A DNA stretch of 64,000 bases from Chelonoidis abingdonii (Eukaryota > Chordata > Testudines > Testudinidae). A model generated the notes under the pieces. The model was not told where the DNA came from. It searched no databases and saw only the letters and a list, made by a program, of their open reading frames with translations. The DNA is taken from the NCBI RefSeq assembly GCF_003597395.2, contig NC_133774.1, positions 43,398,400 through 43,462,399 of the forward strand, in the 5' to 3' direction. A program made the position numbers and the translations under genes. Every line of letters starts with the position of its first letter. Position 1 is the first letter of the stretch. Shown here piece by piece: positions 34,984 through 46,365 of the stretch.

Positions 34984-36225
34984 CGCTGACGATAGAAAAT
35001 ACTTAACTAATCACTTCTTTGGTACTTTCTGAAATATTGCTTCTTTCCTAAAATTTTGCACTAAACTGATGCACTGCAGATAAATTAAAATAGTCTTCAG
35101 GTAATGTGGATTTACATGGAAAATCCACTTAATAGATGAGAGGTTTTCTTGAAGTATCAATTTAAAGGTGCAGTTTTAACAGTACAGCTTACTTTGAATA
35201 TCTGCAGCAGATCATTGCATGGTTTAAGGAGTGGTTTCTTGGTTGTACTGTACAGTGCAGTGTCAATATTATGAACACATTTCTCTGATGCCAAAATATA
35301 TTAAATAATTGAAGAAGCAACATGTGTAGAAAGAATAAAAATGGTACATTACTATGCAAAACAGAGGAGTATTCTGTGTGTTTTAGTGTTAATAAAATCC
35401 AATTTCTTTCCCCTAATTCTAAAGAATAGCATTAAATGAAGGACCTGTTAAGCAGCATTTTCATTTCCTAGTACTTAATGACTTACACTTCTAGCGGTCT
35501 CCTCTTCTGTGTTTGTTTTGTTTTTTTTCTTTTTTTTTTTTTTTTTTTTTTGGGTGGCTGATGAAACCTCCATGATTATCTCTAAGCTGTATCTCAGTGT
35601 GTATTCCATCTAGAATTACATTTCACTTATGAGGGAAACACTAACTTGATGTCTGTGTATGCTTTCGTGGAAGTAGATCTATCAATATGCAAGGTAGATG
35701 CAAAGATAAATATTTATGAAGAATAAGTATTTAACAGTGATACCATTAAAATGTCTTTAACAGTGTACAGCGGAAAACAGTTTTTCTTTCTTCAGTGCAA
35801 AAATCGCAGACCAAAAAATCTAGTTATTACAAATATGAATTTGCAGAAAAGGACATTTTTCTGCCCAGCAAACTCTGCAATTCCTAACAGGCTATCAAGG
35901 CAGTAAGTAGTAACCATATCCCCAAGCAGGGTATAGTAGGATTTTATTATAATGGAGAAACAACCCCAGGGCAAGATTCTTGCATTATACTTGAAAGTGA
36001 AGTTTTATTTGAATTAAGGGATAGTCATTCTTTGATTCCTCTTAATTAGAAGATGATCCTATTAAAAACCTACATTGACAGGAAAAACCATGTTTTCGGA
36101 AGCTGTAATTTCAACTTTTTTTTTTTTTTTTTTTTTTTGTGTCAGTCATTTTACCATAGAACTTGTGTAGCTGTGAAACTGAAATGTCTTAGGCTCTCTG
36201 CTCAAGTTTGTGTTTTTATGTGGTA
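34984..36225. other. Intron-like DNA, nothing recognised
   Basis: AT-rich sequence with two long poly-T tracts. No exon or repeat border recognised. Confidence 0.4.
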
Positions 36226-37086
36226 AGTGTAAATGAGGTTGAGCATATGTGTGTGTTTCACTGGGAGATTTGTGTTGACTTGTGCTGTAGGCAAATGGGT
36301 GTTGAGGGTGGGAGTGTGTGTTTTTTGAGATTGTTGTGGTATTGTGTGGGTGACTGTGAAGAACTGTGGGTCTTATGCCATCGAATCCACCATATATGCA
36401 GTCTCCCTCATACAACCAAGGAGACTGTTGCATGCAAAACAGTTGTACAATAATGGTGGTGATTGGGTGAGTTACCACTGATCTCTACAGTAGTCTAAAA
36501 CTCCTGTCATGCAATAGATACATGCCATGCTGTTTTACTATAAGATTTCAGGATAGTCACACTGTGTGGTACTCTGAAGCCTAGAATGTCCGTTGAATCA
36601 GCGTGAAGCAATGGAAACAGCTATAACCATGATTTGAGAGCTCTCTGTGTTCAGAAAGCTTCATTTTCCAAATGGGTTGCTTCTCCATCCTGAGCACCTC
36701 ATATGTGGCCTATCACATCAGTTGGCCCTTTTTCAGCTTCCTTGATCTTTTCAGGGCTGGCATAAGGTGAACACCATATCACACCATCCAGTTTTTAAGT
36801 TCTCAACCATTTTGACTTTGTGAATTATACTTGGGTATACAGCTATAGTAAGTGCATGTATCTGTCATGTCACAAGAGTCTTACACCATAGTAATATCAG
36901 AGGTAGCTCAACTAATCACCACTCTTAGTCTATAGCTAATATGTATGCAACAGTTTCATTGGTTGTATGGGGAAGACTGCATTGATAGTGAATCATTTTG
37001 TCCGCTGCCACACCATGGCAGCGGACAAAGTAATTGTCCCAGTGAATCTCCCAGTGAAACACACACATGCTCAACCTCATTTACAC
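36226..37086. repeat. Long inverted repeat (foldback), arms about 260-320 bp
   Basis: The left arm starts AGTGTAAATGAGGTTGAGCA (36226) and the right arm ends with its near mirror, TGCTCAACCTCATTTACAC (to 37086). Inner parts also match: GCAGTCTCCCTCATACAACC near 36399 pairs with GGTTGTATGGGGAAGACTGC at 36961-36980. Thus about 260-320 bp of each arm is shared, around a unique middle. The left arm carries a GTGTG-rich insert of about 110 bp; at the equivalent place the right arm holds a short hairpin. Family unknown. Confidence 0.65.
36995..37040. repeat. 46-bp hairpin insert with 8-bp flanking repeats
   Basis: TTTGTCCGCTGCCA (36997-37010), a five-base loop, and its exact complement TGGCAGCGGACAAA (37016-37029). 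AGTGAATC flanks the unit at 36987-36994 and 37041-37048. It looks like a miniature insertion in the right arm of the foldback. Confidence 0.5.
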
Positions 37087-37539
37087 ATGGTATATAAATG
37101 TGTGACTTGAGGTCAGGAAGTATACTGTCAGTTTGTGATTGATGCCTAAAATTTTTTGGTTACTACTGGAAGCTGGGCCTTCTGTTTTTCCCCCATTCCT
37201 TTGGAGCCCTCAAAAGGGCCCGTGTGATGCAGATCCTAAAATATCTTATCCACATTGGGGTGATCATTTCAAACTTGCAGGAGCAAACTGAAGGTCCAAA
37301 GGTTTATTCAAGAAACTGCATAGGCCAAGAGGTCAGGGGTGGGTAGGGGGAGAAGGGGTATGTGGCCTGTTTTGAACTTAAAGTGGCTGAATCAGTTTGA
37401 AGTATCAGAAGTTCAAGATGTAGCCTCTCCATTCAATTTTAGTAGCCATGAGTGAGAGGACTTCATAGCATTAGTTAACTTGAAAAAATGATTGTTCAAA
37501 CATGCTTGCTTTCCATAGGCATACTAGTATCCTCTCTTG

Positions 37540-37890
37540 ATCTGCTTCTGTGAGCCAAACTTTACTTCAGATTCCTCCAGCACTCTTTACTACTAACAGG
37601 AATGCCTAAGTTATCCCCTATACAACTTCTCCAAGAGTTGGCCTTTTCTCTCCATACAGACGGCTGAAATTCTCACCCGACCCCTCACCATTTCATGTCT
37701 GGACTAGTGCAGCTGCTTCCTTTCTGGCCTTACCTGCTGCAGCATTCCCCTTAAAGTCCATTGAAAATATTTCAGCTAAGATCCTCTTTGTGGTTTATTG
37801 GTCTGGCCACATCAAATCTCTCTCTGAGTCTTTATTTATAGCCCTTCACAACTTAGCCTCATCCTATGTAGCTGATATAATTGGAGTTTA
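37540..37890 (+). mobile_element. LINE (L2/CR1-like) reverse-transcriptase fragment
   Basis: The plus strand reads, in pieces, ISCLD, then FLSGL, then IPLKSIENISAKILF, HIKSL and IALHNLASSY. This is the order of the segment after the reverse transcriptase fingers in L2-like LINEs (dyCnsLLsGLP, plqsiqNaaArli, lkalhgLaPsY). It is short and broken, with no 3' end visible. Confidence 0.5.
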
Positions 37891-40800
37891 ATGCTTTATT
37901 TTAAATGATTTAGGTCTCTAAATACTGACTGTAAATTTGGTTTGGTACGGTTCATTCTTTTTTTATGTCCCAGTCTCTACTGTGTCTTCAGCCTGGATAT
38001 TTCTGTTTTTCCTTTTCTCCATCTTTCCAGGACATTGCTAGTCTGACCTAGAGTCTGCACTAGCAGATAAACATACCATGGAAAAACAATCCACCTATTA
38101 CTTCTTGTGTGGCACCCTCTAAGGATATCACATCAGGCATGTCTAAAGCAATTTTTAGGTGGAAGCTGTAGTCAGCACATGATACTTTTAACTTTAAAAT
38201 GCCAACTGGAGGCCAGCTAATGGGAGGCTTAGAAGAGGTGGGACGCTTCAGGGGTTGGAAAAGTCGCGTTCAGAAGAGAAGTCTGCCTATTTGGCAGAGA
38301 AGCTGGCTGCACTCAGAACTGCCGTTAGTTCTGCCACACTGCAGAAAACAGCATACTGATAGTTTATTACGAAGGCTTCATATAAGAAAATGGATTTAAC
38401 ACTGGACGTTGGGCTGCAAACTGCCATAAATGTCAGGAATTTATTCCCATACAGCATCTGTGTGGTGACTTTTGTTTTTTTTTCTGGTGGAACTGCTGTA
38501 TCACAATTTTTTGTCTACTATTGTTACAGGAGCATCAAAGAAGGACTTTTTTTTTCTTAAACACTAATCTTCCAGTTAAGTGGTTTTGTTTTTTTGTCAG
38601 CACATTGTGTAAAGTCAGTTAAATTTTCTCCCTTGCATAGTCAATTAGCTAGTCAGTTCCCCTGTTTTACAAAACAGGAGCAAGAGATGCTTAAAAAAAG
38701 AAAATGGGAACTGAGAGTCCACAAAAGGACTCCTGAGCATATATAGTCACTGAAACGTCTTTTAACCTTTTTAAAAAATATTGTCTAGATGAGATTTCTA
38801 TCACAAAATGTAATCTTTGCTGTGTTATCTTCTTTAATAGAAATTTTAAGGAAAAAATAAGTCTACCTGAAAAGCTTTTTATAACAAACTATTTTTAGCA
38901 GTTTTATCTTAAGATGTTTTTGCTTTTTGTTGTTAAAGTTACACATTTTGGGGGTATTTCTCCCAAATTCTGTCCTTTTTTATGATGATTTTAAAATCTC
39001 TCTCTCTCTTCCCCCCTCCAAAAAAGTCAAAAAATGTTTTCTGGCCATATAGTCTATTGTATGTTGCAAAAATATGAACAGCTTTTTGTTAGCATGGGTG
39101 TCTTCCAGTTAAGAAGACCACATCCTGTAAATAGCTCTCTACAGTCTGAATGTAGAATGCACACTACAGCAATTAACATCTAAACTGCTGGCACATCACT
39201 GTCTTAATCATAAGTTTTTAACTCTGTTGAATGTTTTATCCTTTTCTGGGTATCTGACATAGTTGTGGGTCAGAACATGTCACTAGGTACTCAGCAATCT
39301 ATGCTATTGTGTATATATGCTCATATACCACAGTCATGACCATATCGTTTAAGCGCCTTCCATTCTTAAGCAGTATGATGAAGTATCCTATTACATGGTG
39401 GCTGGTGTCTCATGCTCTGCCCAGGAGGAGAAGCTTGTAGACTGGAATGTCTTGTTTGGGTAGTGGTTTTGTTTTTGTTTTATTTAAATATATAGGTTGC
39501 TATGTATTTGTTAGTGTGCAAGGTCAAAGAAAGATCACCTTGCACTAGAAAGTGGTGCACTTAGTGATGGTCCTTACTTCTTGGCATTCATTCCACAGTC
39601 TCTAACTGTCTCTGGAGAAAGATCTCTCCTGCACAGATGAGTTTTGCTGTTGGTGGTGAGAGTTCCATTATTCCAGAAGAATGTAGTTGTTGATGTCTTT
39701 GTCTCAGAGCTTTAGATGTTCTGGGCCTAGACCATGGAGCAAGATTAACCACATAAATATCTTCTTCCTAAATCTTTGAACATTTGTTCATTGTCTATTT
39801 TTAAAAAAAATAGTGATTGACTAACACAAATCAGTTCATGACATGTTAATGATGTTAAATTGTATAATCTAATGTAACCTAATACAGCATTAAATCACAC
39901 TCTAAGATTGTACTTGCATGCATGCTGTCAGAGGTACTAAAATATGTGTGCTGACATGTGACAGAGTGTAAGTTGTAGTACCCTTATCACTGAGATTGAT
40001 TCCCACCAAGCCTGCACTCTTCTCTGTGCTGCAGCAAGCTGTGTGTTACTGGTTGGGGTTACTAACATGTAGTGACAGTTGTTGGGCTAATGAGGTAATT
40101 GGTTTAGTAATAGGAAGGATATATAATTGGGAGGAATCAGAAGTAAGGGGAGTATTCCCTCTGTGTCTTTGATCTGTTGTCTTGGAAAGTAATCCAAGTG
40201 ATAAAGTATTTGGTGGCAATGCAGGTTAGAGAGGGTAAGGTACTTGACTGTGTGGTTCAGTGGTAAACATTTCTATTGTGTCCTTTATTCAGGAAAAGAT
40301 GGTTAAACTGTTTTGGATGTAGAACCCTACTTTCATTAGTAGTAATGTTGTTGCAGGAAGCAAAGGTAAGCTGTGGAGGAAAGAAAGCTGTGGAAGATTA
40401 CTCCTGATTGTACCGTGATATGTGCTACTCTGTTTGGAAACTGAGAATTAAAAGTTCATGGGGTGAAAAAGAAACAAATTGTATGTAATTTTGACTGTGG
40501 GGAACCAGGAAAACAAACTACGCAGGGCTGCTCTCTGGGTAGCCAAAGAAGCGCCTTTTAACATAATATCAGTCTACTTCCTTGTATTCAATATTAAAAG
40601 TAATATACAAAACGACAGCTTTCACTTTAAAGGAAGCTGAATCGAGAAATCCTGTGACTGACTTGGTGTTTCAGTGGAGCTCCATTTTAGAATCAATTAT
40701 AGTTTTTGTTTTTGTTTTTTTTTCCCCTTCTCAGTCGATCTTGCACTCCAGTAATCCAAGCTGATGGGTTGGAATGCTCCTTAGCCAAGAAGAATGAAAT

Positions 40801-42640
40801 TCAGCTTTACCTTAAAGTTCATCTCCCCTTTGTTCTGTTTCTAAATCTCCAATAATATTCAGAACTGCTGTTAGAAACATAATTTGGGAGAAAACGAGCA
40901 TTTAACAGTAAAATATTAATTAAAAACACAACATCCTTTAGGTTTCCTCACTGTGTACCAGGTACACCTTCCCTCAGACTTCACCTCCAAAGGCATCATT
41001 TCCACTTGTTACCTGAGGTTTTCAGAACCCAAAAATGTGGTAACTTAACCTGTTTTTGCCCTTGCGGTGTCAGGAATAAATCAGTGGGGGGACAGCTCTT
41101 TGATAAATGATTGATACCAACAAGAATTCTTTCACCCAAAGTTCCTTCTTAATTGAGTTTCAAGCACATACACATTTGCAAAGGCAATAGGTTGAGAGCA
41201 TCTTAAACATAGTTACCCAAAGTCTGAGATGGTTTTTAGTAGTGAACAGCTTGGCTTCTGGGGGCCCTCCTTCCATCTAGCTGCTGGGAAGAGGATGTCA
41301 GTCTCTGCTTCAAAGAAAAGTTCCCTCAATCTGCTCAATATTTTATTGCTATCTTAAACATAGCACATAACTCAGTGGGTCACCATAGTAACCCCTAGTG
41401 TGTCACCAATTCTCCTAGCTTCAGTAAATTGCTCGTTACTTCTTATCAGCAAAGTATTTCTAGTCATAACAATAAAACTTGTATGTCAGAGGCACTTTAG
41501 AACCACTTTATTCACACACTCCCTTCCATTCTCATGGTGCATTAACTCTCTGTTCCATCCTCCCATTCTGATTAGCCAACTGCAGTCATGCAGCTATTTG
41601 GCCTTGCCTGTCAGAGTCCTAATAAATATTTTTAGCTATGTGATATTTGGTTTGGTGGCTGGACACACACAATGGCTGCAGTTAAGTCAAATTCAGTTCT
41701 CTCGTAACACACTTGCCTTCTATTTGGATTCTTCTGATGCTCACTCCTTCACACCTGTGCATGCCAGGCACCACATTCCATGTGTTCTAGTCTCACCTTT
41801 CAACCTTAACGTGGGCCCTTCTATGTGCAGTGTAGTTTCTGCCCTTTTGAGACTTATTGTCTACGAATTCCAGTGAGGGTCTGAATTGGTTGGACAGCTA
41901 ATGCTTGGGCAATGACAATATTTTACTCCCTGTTGGAAGCAGTCTAGTCTGAGCCTTAATATGTGGTTGTTGAATTAGAAAGTAATGTTTGTATGTTTTT
42001 TGCTAATGGAGTGTACTCATGAGAGCTTTTGAAGCAATGAACAGCAGCTTCTTGGTGTTTGGCACAAGATGCTGGAAGGAGATGCCTTCCTTCTCCACTG
42101 GAGAAGGAAGTTTATGTATGTTTTGTTTTTCTCTTTTGCCTCTAGTAGGAAAGCTCTGACAACACATTCAGAGCCAAAAGTTCCATGTTTCCAGTGTCAC
42201 TCACTTTCAGATTCTTTCCATTTTTCAATCGATGTAACGTGATAATTCCTATCCTCATAAGAGAGAAATCTTCCTGTCTCTTAGGGTGCAAATAAAGCTG
42301 CTCTTGTTGAAGCCTCCTTTTGTGTTGAACAGCGGCAGTTTTCCCAGACACTGTGACCTGGGTTCTTTTTTATGTCTTCCGGAACGGATGGGTGGCAGTT
42401 TGTGTCTGAAATAGTCTGTTGTGAAGAAAGCAGAGGTTCTCTCTACAACAGTCTTTTGGATTCTCTGGTGCTCTATTCTGAAAATGAGTTTACTTCTAGT
42501 TGCAAGTAAGGCTGCCAGAGATCTAGCTACAGATCCAATTACAGCATAGTAGCATCACATATGGATGACTGAGACAAAATAGCCAGATACATTGAGTTCA
42601 GTTTGTTTGTGGCTCTGAAGCACTGACAACCTTATTGTAA
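37891..42640. other. Intron-like DNA, nothing recognised
   Basis: No gene or named repeat recognised in this longest plain stretch. A part near 40060-40500 has TATATAA and AATTAAAAG words, but I could not draw element borders. Open frames such as 41400-41876 (158 codons) have no recognisable domain. Confidence 0.35.
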
Positions 42641-42647
42641 CTGGGGG

Positions 42648-43080
42648 CTTAGAGGGCCAGGTGGTCTAGTGATTAGAACGCTTGGCTTTTTTTTTTTTGT
42701 TTTGTTTTGTTTTGTTGGTCCTCCTGCTTGGTAGGAGTGTCTGTCTTTAAGGCCAGGGGGACAGGACCCAAACCTTCCCAGTCCAAGGGGTCCCAGCTCA
42801 GGGCTCTTTGTAAGTCTGCCATAGAGTAGGGGACCTCCCAGTGGGGAATCTGTGTCTACTGACCTGGGCTACTTCTACCCACTGTCCCTTCAGTTTGGGG
42901 CATGGGCCATATAGTCCAAGTCTCTGTGGTGGCTTGCCTCTGCTAGTGCCCCATCAGGGACCTTGGGTGTCATCCTGCTGCAATCCCAGATTCCTCTGGG
43001 TGGGCAGCTGTAAGTTTGGCAGGGTTGGAACCAGACAAGCGCTGCTACTGCTTAACCATACTCAAGCTGCTTTCTGAGAC
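42648..43080 (+). repeat. tRNA-head SINE-like unit
   Basis: GGTGGTCTAGTGATTAGAACGC near 42661-42682 looks like the 5' part of a tRNA with an A-box (TGGTCTAGTGATTAGA). It is followed by a T-rich run with four TTTTG-type repeats (about 42688-42716) and then GC-rich sequence. No B-box could be found, so this may be a SINE interrupted by the T run or another repeat with a tRNA-like start. Confidence 0.35.
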
Positions 43081-43453
43081 TGTCTTTGTACCTGATAGAG
43101 GCCTGGTCTACGCAACAAGTTTATATCAAATTTAGCAGTGTTAAACCGCGTTAACCCTGCACCTGTCCACACAGTGAAGCCCTTTATATCGATATAAAGG
43201 GCTCTTAATACCAATATCTGTAATTCTCCCCGACGAGTGCTGAAATGGGTATTGCCATTTAGGATTAGAATTAGTGTGGCTGCAATTTGACGGTATTGGC
43301 CTCCAGGCGCTATCCCACAGTGCACCATTTTGACTGCTCTGGACTGCAATCTGAACTCGGATGCACTGGCCAAGTAGACGGGAAAAGCCCCGCGAACTTT
43401 TGAATTTAATTTCCTGTTTGCCCAGTGTGGAGCACCGATCAGCGTGGGTGATC

Positions 43454-43622
43454 ATGCAGTCCCAGAATCAAAAAAGAGCTCCAGCGTGGACCTGATCTCT
43501 GTATGGGGAGATGAATTTGTTCTATCAGAACTCCATTTCAAAAGACAAAATGCCAAAGCATTTGAAAAAATCTCCAGAGCTATGATAGAGGCCACAGCAG
43601 GGACTCAACACAGTGCTGCGTG
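43454..43622 (+). pseudogene. Myb/SANT-like fragment, first half
   Basis: Opens with MQSQNQKRAPAW at 43454, then after a one-base frame change reads VDLISVWGDEFVLSEL and NAKAFEKISRAMIE before a stop at about 43621. This is the N-terminal half of the Myb/SANT domain of Harbinger elements, with its second tryptophan kept. The other half is not downstream in the same sense. Confidence 0.6.
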
Positions 43623-44264
43623 ACAAGCATAACGAAAAGCCAAAGAATCAAATGGACGCTCATGGAGGGATAGAAGGGGACTTAGGACTCTAGCTATCCC
43701 ACAGTTCCCGCAGTCTCCAAAAAGCATTTACATTCTTGGCTGAGCTCCCAGTGCCTGAAGGGTCAAAAACATTGTCGTGGGTGGTTCAGGGTATATGTTG
43801 TCAATCTCTTCCCCCCCACCCCACCCCATGAAAGAAAAGGGAAAAAAATTGTTTCTCGCCTTTTTTCAATGTCACTGTATGTCTGCTGGATGCTACTGGT
43901 AGATGCGGTGCTACAGCGCTGAACAGCAGCATCCCCTCCCCGTCCCTTTCTGATGGCAGATGGTGCAATAGGCCTGGTAGCCATTGTCGTCATTCCGTGA
44001 GTGCTTCTGGCTGGCCTCGGTGAGGTCAACCGGGGGCACCTGGGCAGAAATGGAAATGACTCCCGGTCATTCCCTTCTTTAAGCTTTGTCTCCTGGAGGT
44101 TCAGTCCTGCCTGGAATATCATAGCAGCTGGAGGCTGCCTCCCCTCCGTTTTATCTCAATAAAGTCAGTGTTTCTTAATCATGCATTCTTTATTACTTCA
44201 TCACACAAATGGGCGGATAACTGCCACGGTAGCCCAGTAGGGCTATGGGAGGAGGGAAGCAACG

Positions 44265-44380
44265 GGGGGTTGTTGCAGGGGCACCCCCTAGAATGGCATG
44301 CAGCTCATCATTTCTGCGGGATGTCTGGGGCTCTGACCCAGAACGGCTGTCCTCTCTGGTTCTTTAGTAGGCTTACCTGA
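44265..44380 (-). pseudogene. Myb/SANT-like fragment, second half, inverted
   Basis: On the minus strand, from about 44380 downward, the frame reads RTRED, RSGSEPQT, then NDELHAILGG and APATTP. This is the C-terminal end of the same kind of Myb domain, with the expected cysteine and tyrosine changed. It is oriented against the first half at 43454, evidence of rearrangement. Confidence 0.55.
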
Positions 44381-45061
44381 TATTCTAGGCAGGACTGACT
44401 CTACCTTTAGACAAAACGTAAAGAAGGGAATGACCTGGGGAGTCTTTCCCATTTTTGTCCATGCATCCCCAGCCAACCTCACAGAGGCCAGCCAGGAGCA
44501 ACCATGATAGCAGCAGACGGTACAATAGGACTGGTAACCGTCATTGCCAATTTCCAGAGCAGCAAACAGTACAATAGGACTAGTAACCGTCTCTGCTAAC
44601 TTGCAAAGGCAAGTGAATGCTGCTGTGTAGCACTGCAGTACCGCATCTGTCAGCAACATCCAGTAGACATACTGGACAGTGAAAAAAGGCTAAACGGGCT
44701 CCATGGTTGCTGTGCTATGGCATCTGTCAGGGCAATCCAGGGAAAAGGGTGCGAAATGATTGTCTGCCGTTGCTTTCACAGAAAGAGGATTGACTGATGA
44801 CATTTACCCAGAATCACCCATGACACTGTTTTTGCTCCATCGTGCATTAGGATCTCAACCCAGAATTCCAATGGGCAGGAACTATGGGATAGCTACCCAC
44901 AGTGCAACGCTCCAGAAATCGACTCTAGCCTTGGTACATGAAAGCACACCGCTGAATTAATGTGCTTAGTGTGGCCGTGTGCATTTGACTTTATATAATG
45001 TTTCCAAATACCGGTTTCTGTAAAATTGGAATAATCCCATAGTGTAGGCATACCCAGAGAC

Positions 45062-45125
45062 TAGGCCCTGGTCTACCCTGTGGTGTGGATTGATCTAAGT
45101 TACACAACTTCAGCTACATGACAGA
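45062..45125. mobile_element. Harbinger-type MITE end fragment
   Basis: TAGGCCCTGGTCTACCCTG followed by GATCTAAGTTACACAACTTCAGCTACATGA. The terminus matches the Harbinger-type ends nearby, and the inner part recalls the GAAGTTGCGTATCTTAC end of the MITE at 31905-32195. The other end is missing. Confidence 0.45.
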
Positions 45126-45164
45126 CAGTTCTTTAGAAAGAAATATGAGATAAAGTTTACCAAC

Positions 45165-45383
45165 CTGAAGATTTTTGCATGTTCAGACATGTTCCTTTCA
45201 TTGTCTTCAACACAGCTTCCTCCTGAGAAGGAGCTCTTCTCATGATGTTTCATTCGGGCAACCAGATCTTGCATTTCTTTGTTGTACTGTTTGCATTTTG
45301 CACACATGCCTGTCTTACCCACAAATAGAGGAACTTCATAAAAATATTCCCAAAACTGGGTCTCTTTTACGGCCTCCTGCCAT
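45165..45383 (-). pseudogene. BED zinc-finger first exon, hAT-type, frameshifted
   Basis: On the minus strand an ATG at 45383 starts MAGGRKRDPV. One extra T in a run of four (about 45347-45350) breaks the frame. In the next frame, F-W-E-Y-F-Y-E, MCAKCKQYNKEMQDLVARMK, then HHEKSS follow: a BED finger with its C-x2-C pair, in which the last histidine is kept and the final cysteine is a serine. It ends SEHAKIF at a clear donor, CAG/GTTGGTAAAC (exon end 45165). BED fingers give hAT transposases their DNA binding. No further exons of it were found, and it does not match the hAT at 24.4 kb in position or strand. Confidence 0.55.
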
Positions 45384-46089
45384 TATAGGTTTTCCTTTCT
45401 AGTGAGAGAATGGTATAGTAGATTTCAAATCAATGAAGGCTACAATCAGAATGACTTCAAGACTTCTGGAATATGCTGCTCAAACAAAGTTACTTTTGTT
45501 TCTACTGCCTCTCGCTCCCTTCTCACATTTATCTCCAGACTTCTTCTCCTTGTCCAGATCTGTTTCACCCCCAACAATCTTCTATTCATTCAACTTTTTG
45601 AAACTTAGCACTTTTAGAGAGAGGTAAAGGATTGACGCTGTACACAAATTTTCAGAGGGACAATAGGGTTGAGGTCTGTTATTTCTCACCTCTGTTTAAT
45701 TTATTTATAAACATTTTTTGCTGTTAACAAGCATGTTATCTCTGGAGAGACCAATCCACAGTTTGAGAACTTCAAAACTAAATATCTCTGATGGTATCTT
45801 CTAGATTGAGGACTGAGTCCCATTGGGAAGATAGAAAGATTAACTTAAAAAAAGCTATACAGAAGCCCCTGGAATCCCATAAGATTGGGTTCCTAATCCA
45901 TGAACTATTGGAACTCATTTACAAAACTTTTCTTAAACATTAGATGAATATATTCTCATACTATAGAATTAGAATTTATAATCCCTATTCCGTGATGAGA
46001 TACACTATAGCTCAAAAGATATCTAAGGGATATAGAAATTAGGTCTATTTTTCTAGAAGTCGATCTTTAGAAAGCAATTTTACATAGTT
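45384..46089. other. Gene-free stretch, nothing recognised
   Basis: AT-rich sequence between the BED exon and the second Harbinger element; it may include the promoter side of the lost hAT element. Confidence 0.35.
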
Positions 46090-46365
46090 GATGGTGTATA
46101 TCCCCACTAAGCTCCATTAAGTCAGCGGAGTACGTCCTCAGTACTGTGGCTAGTATCGACTCGTGGAGCAGTGCACAGTGGGGTCTCTGCTGCCCATTGG
46201 AATTCTGAGTTAAGCTCCCAATGCCTGATAGGGCAAAAACACTGTCATGGGTGGTTTTGAGTACGTGTCATCAGTCTCCCCTCCCTCTGTGAAAGCAACA
46301 GCAGACAATCATCTTGCGCCTGTTTTTTCCTGGGTTACTCATGCAGATGCCATAGCACGGCGAGC

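Larger units (their letters stand above)
43098..45056 (-). mobile_element. Rearranged or nested Harbinger composite
   Basis: The ends are GAGGCCTGGTCTACGCAACA and, reversed at the right, CTCTGGGTATGCCTACACTA. The left part carries the Myb-side leader and start of the Myb frame on plus (43454 on). The right part (about 44440-45056) carries the transposase-side leader on minus. Between them (about 43700-44420) pieces lie in the opposite sense: a transposase-side leader on plus, an AATAAA near 44158, and a Myb piece on minus. Either a second element is nested in inverted orientation, or the middle was inverted by recombination. No transposase gene remains. Confidence 0.55.

Noticed and set aside
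40060..40500. Possible LTR (TATATAA, AATTAAA and repeat-like words)
   Set aside because: No borders, target duplication or internal genes could be found.
41400..41876. 158-codon plus-strand frame
   Set aside because: No recognisable domain, ATG context or splice support; composition is like its surroundings.
42661..42682. Possible tRNA gene
   Set aside because: Only an A-box-like start is present; no anticodon arm, B-box or acceptor pairing follows. Listed as SINE-like instead.
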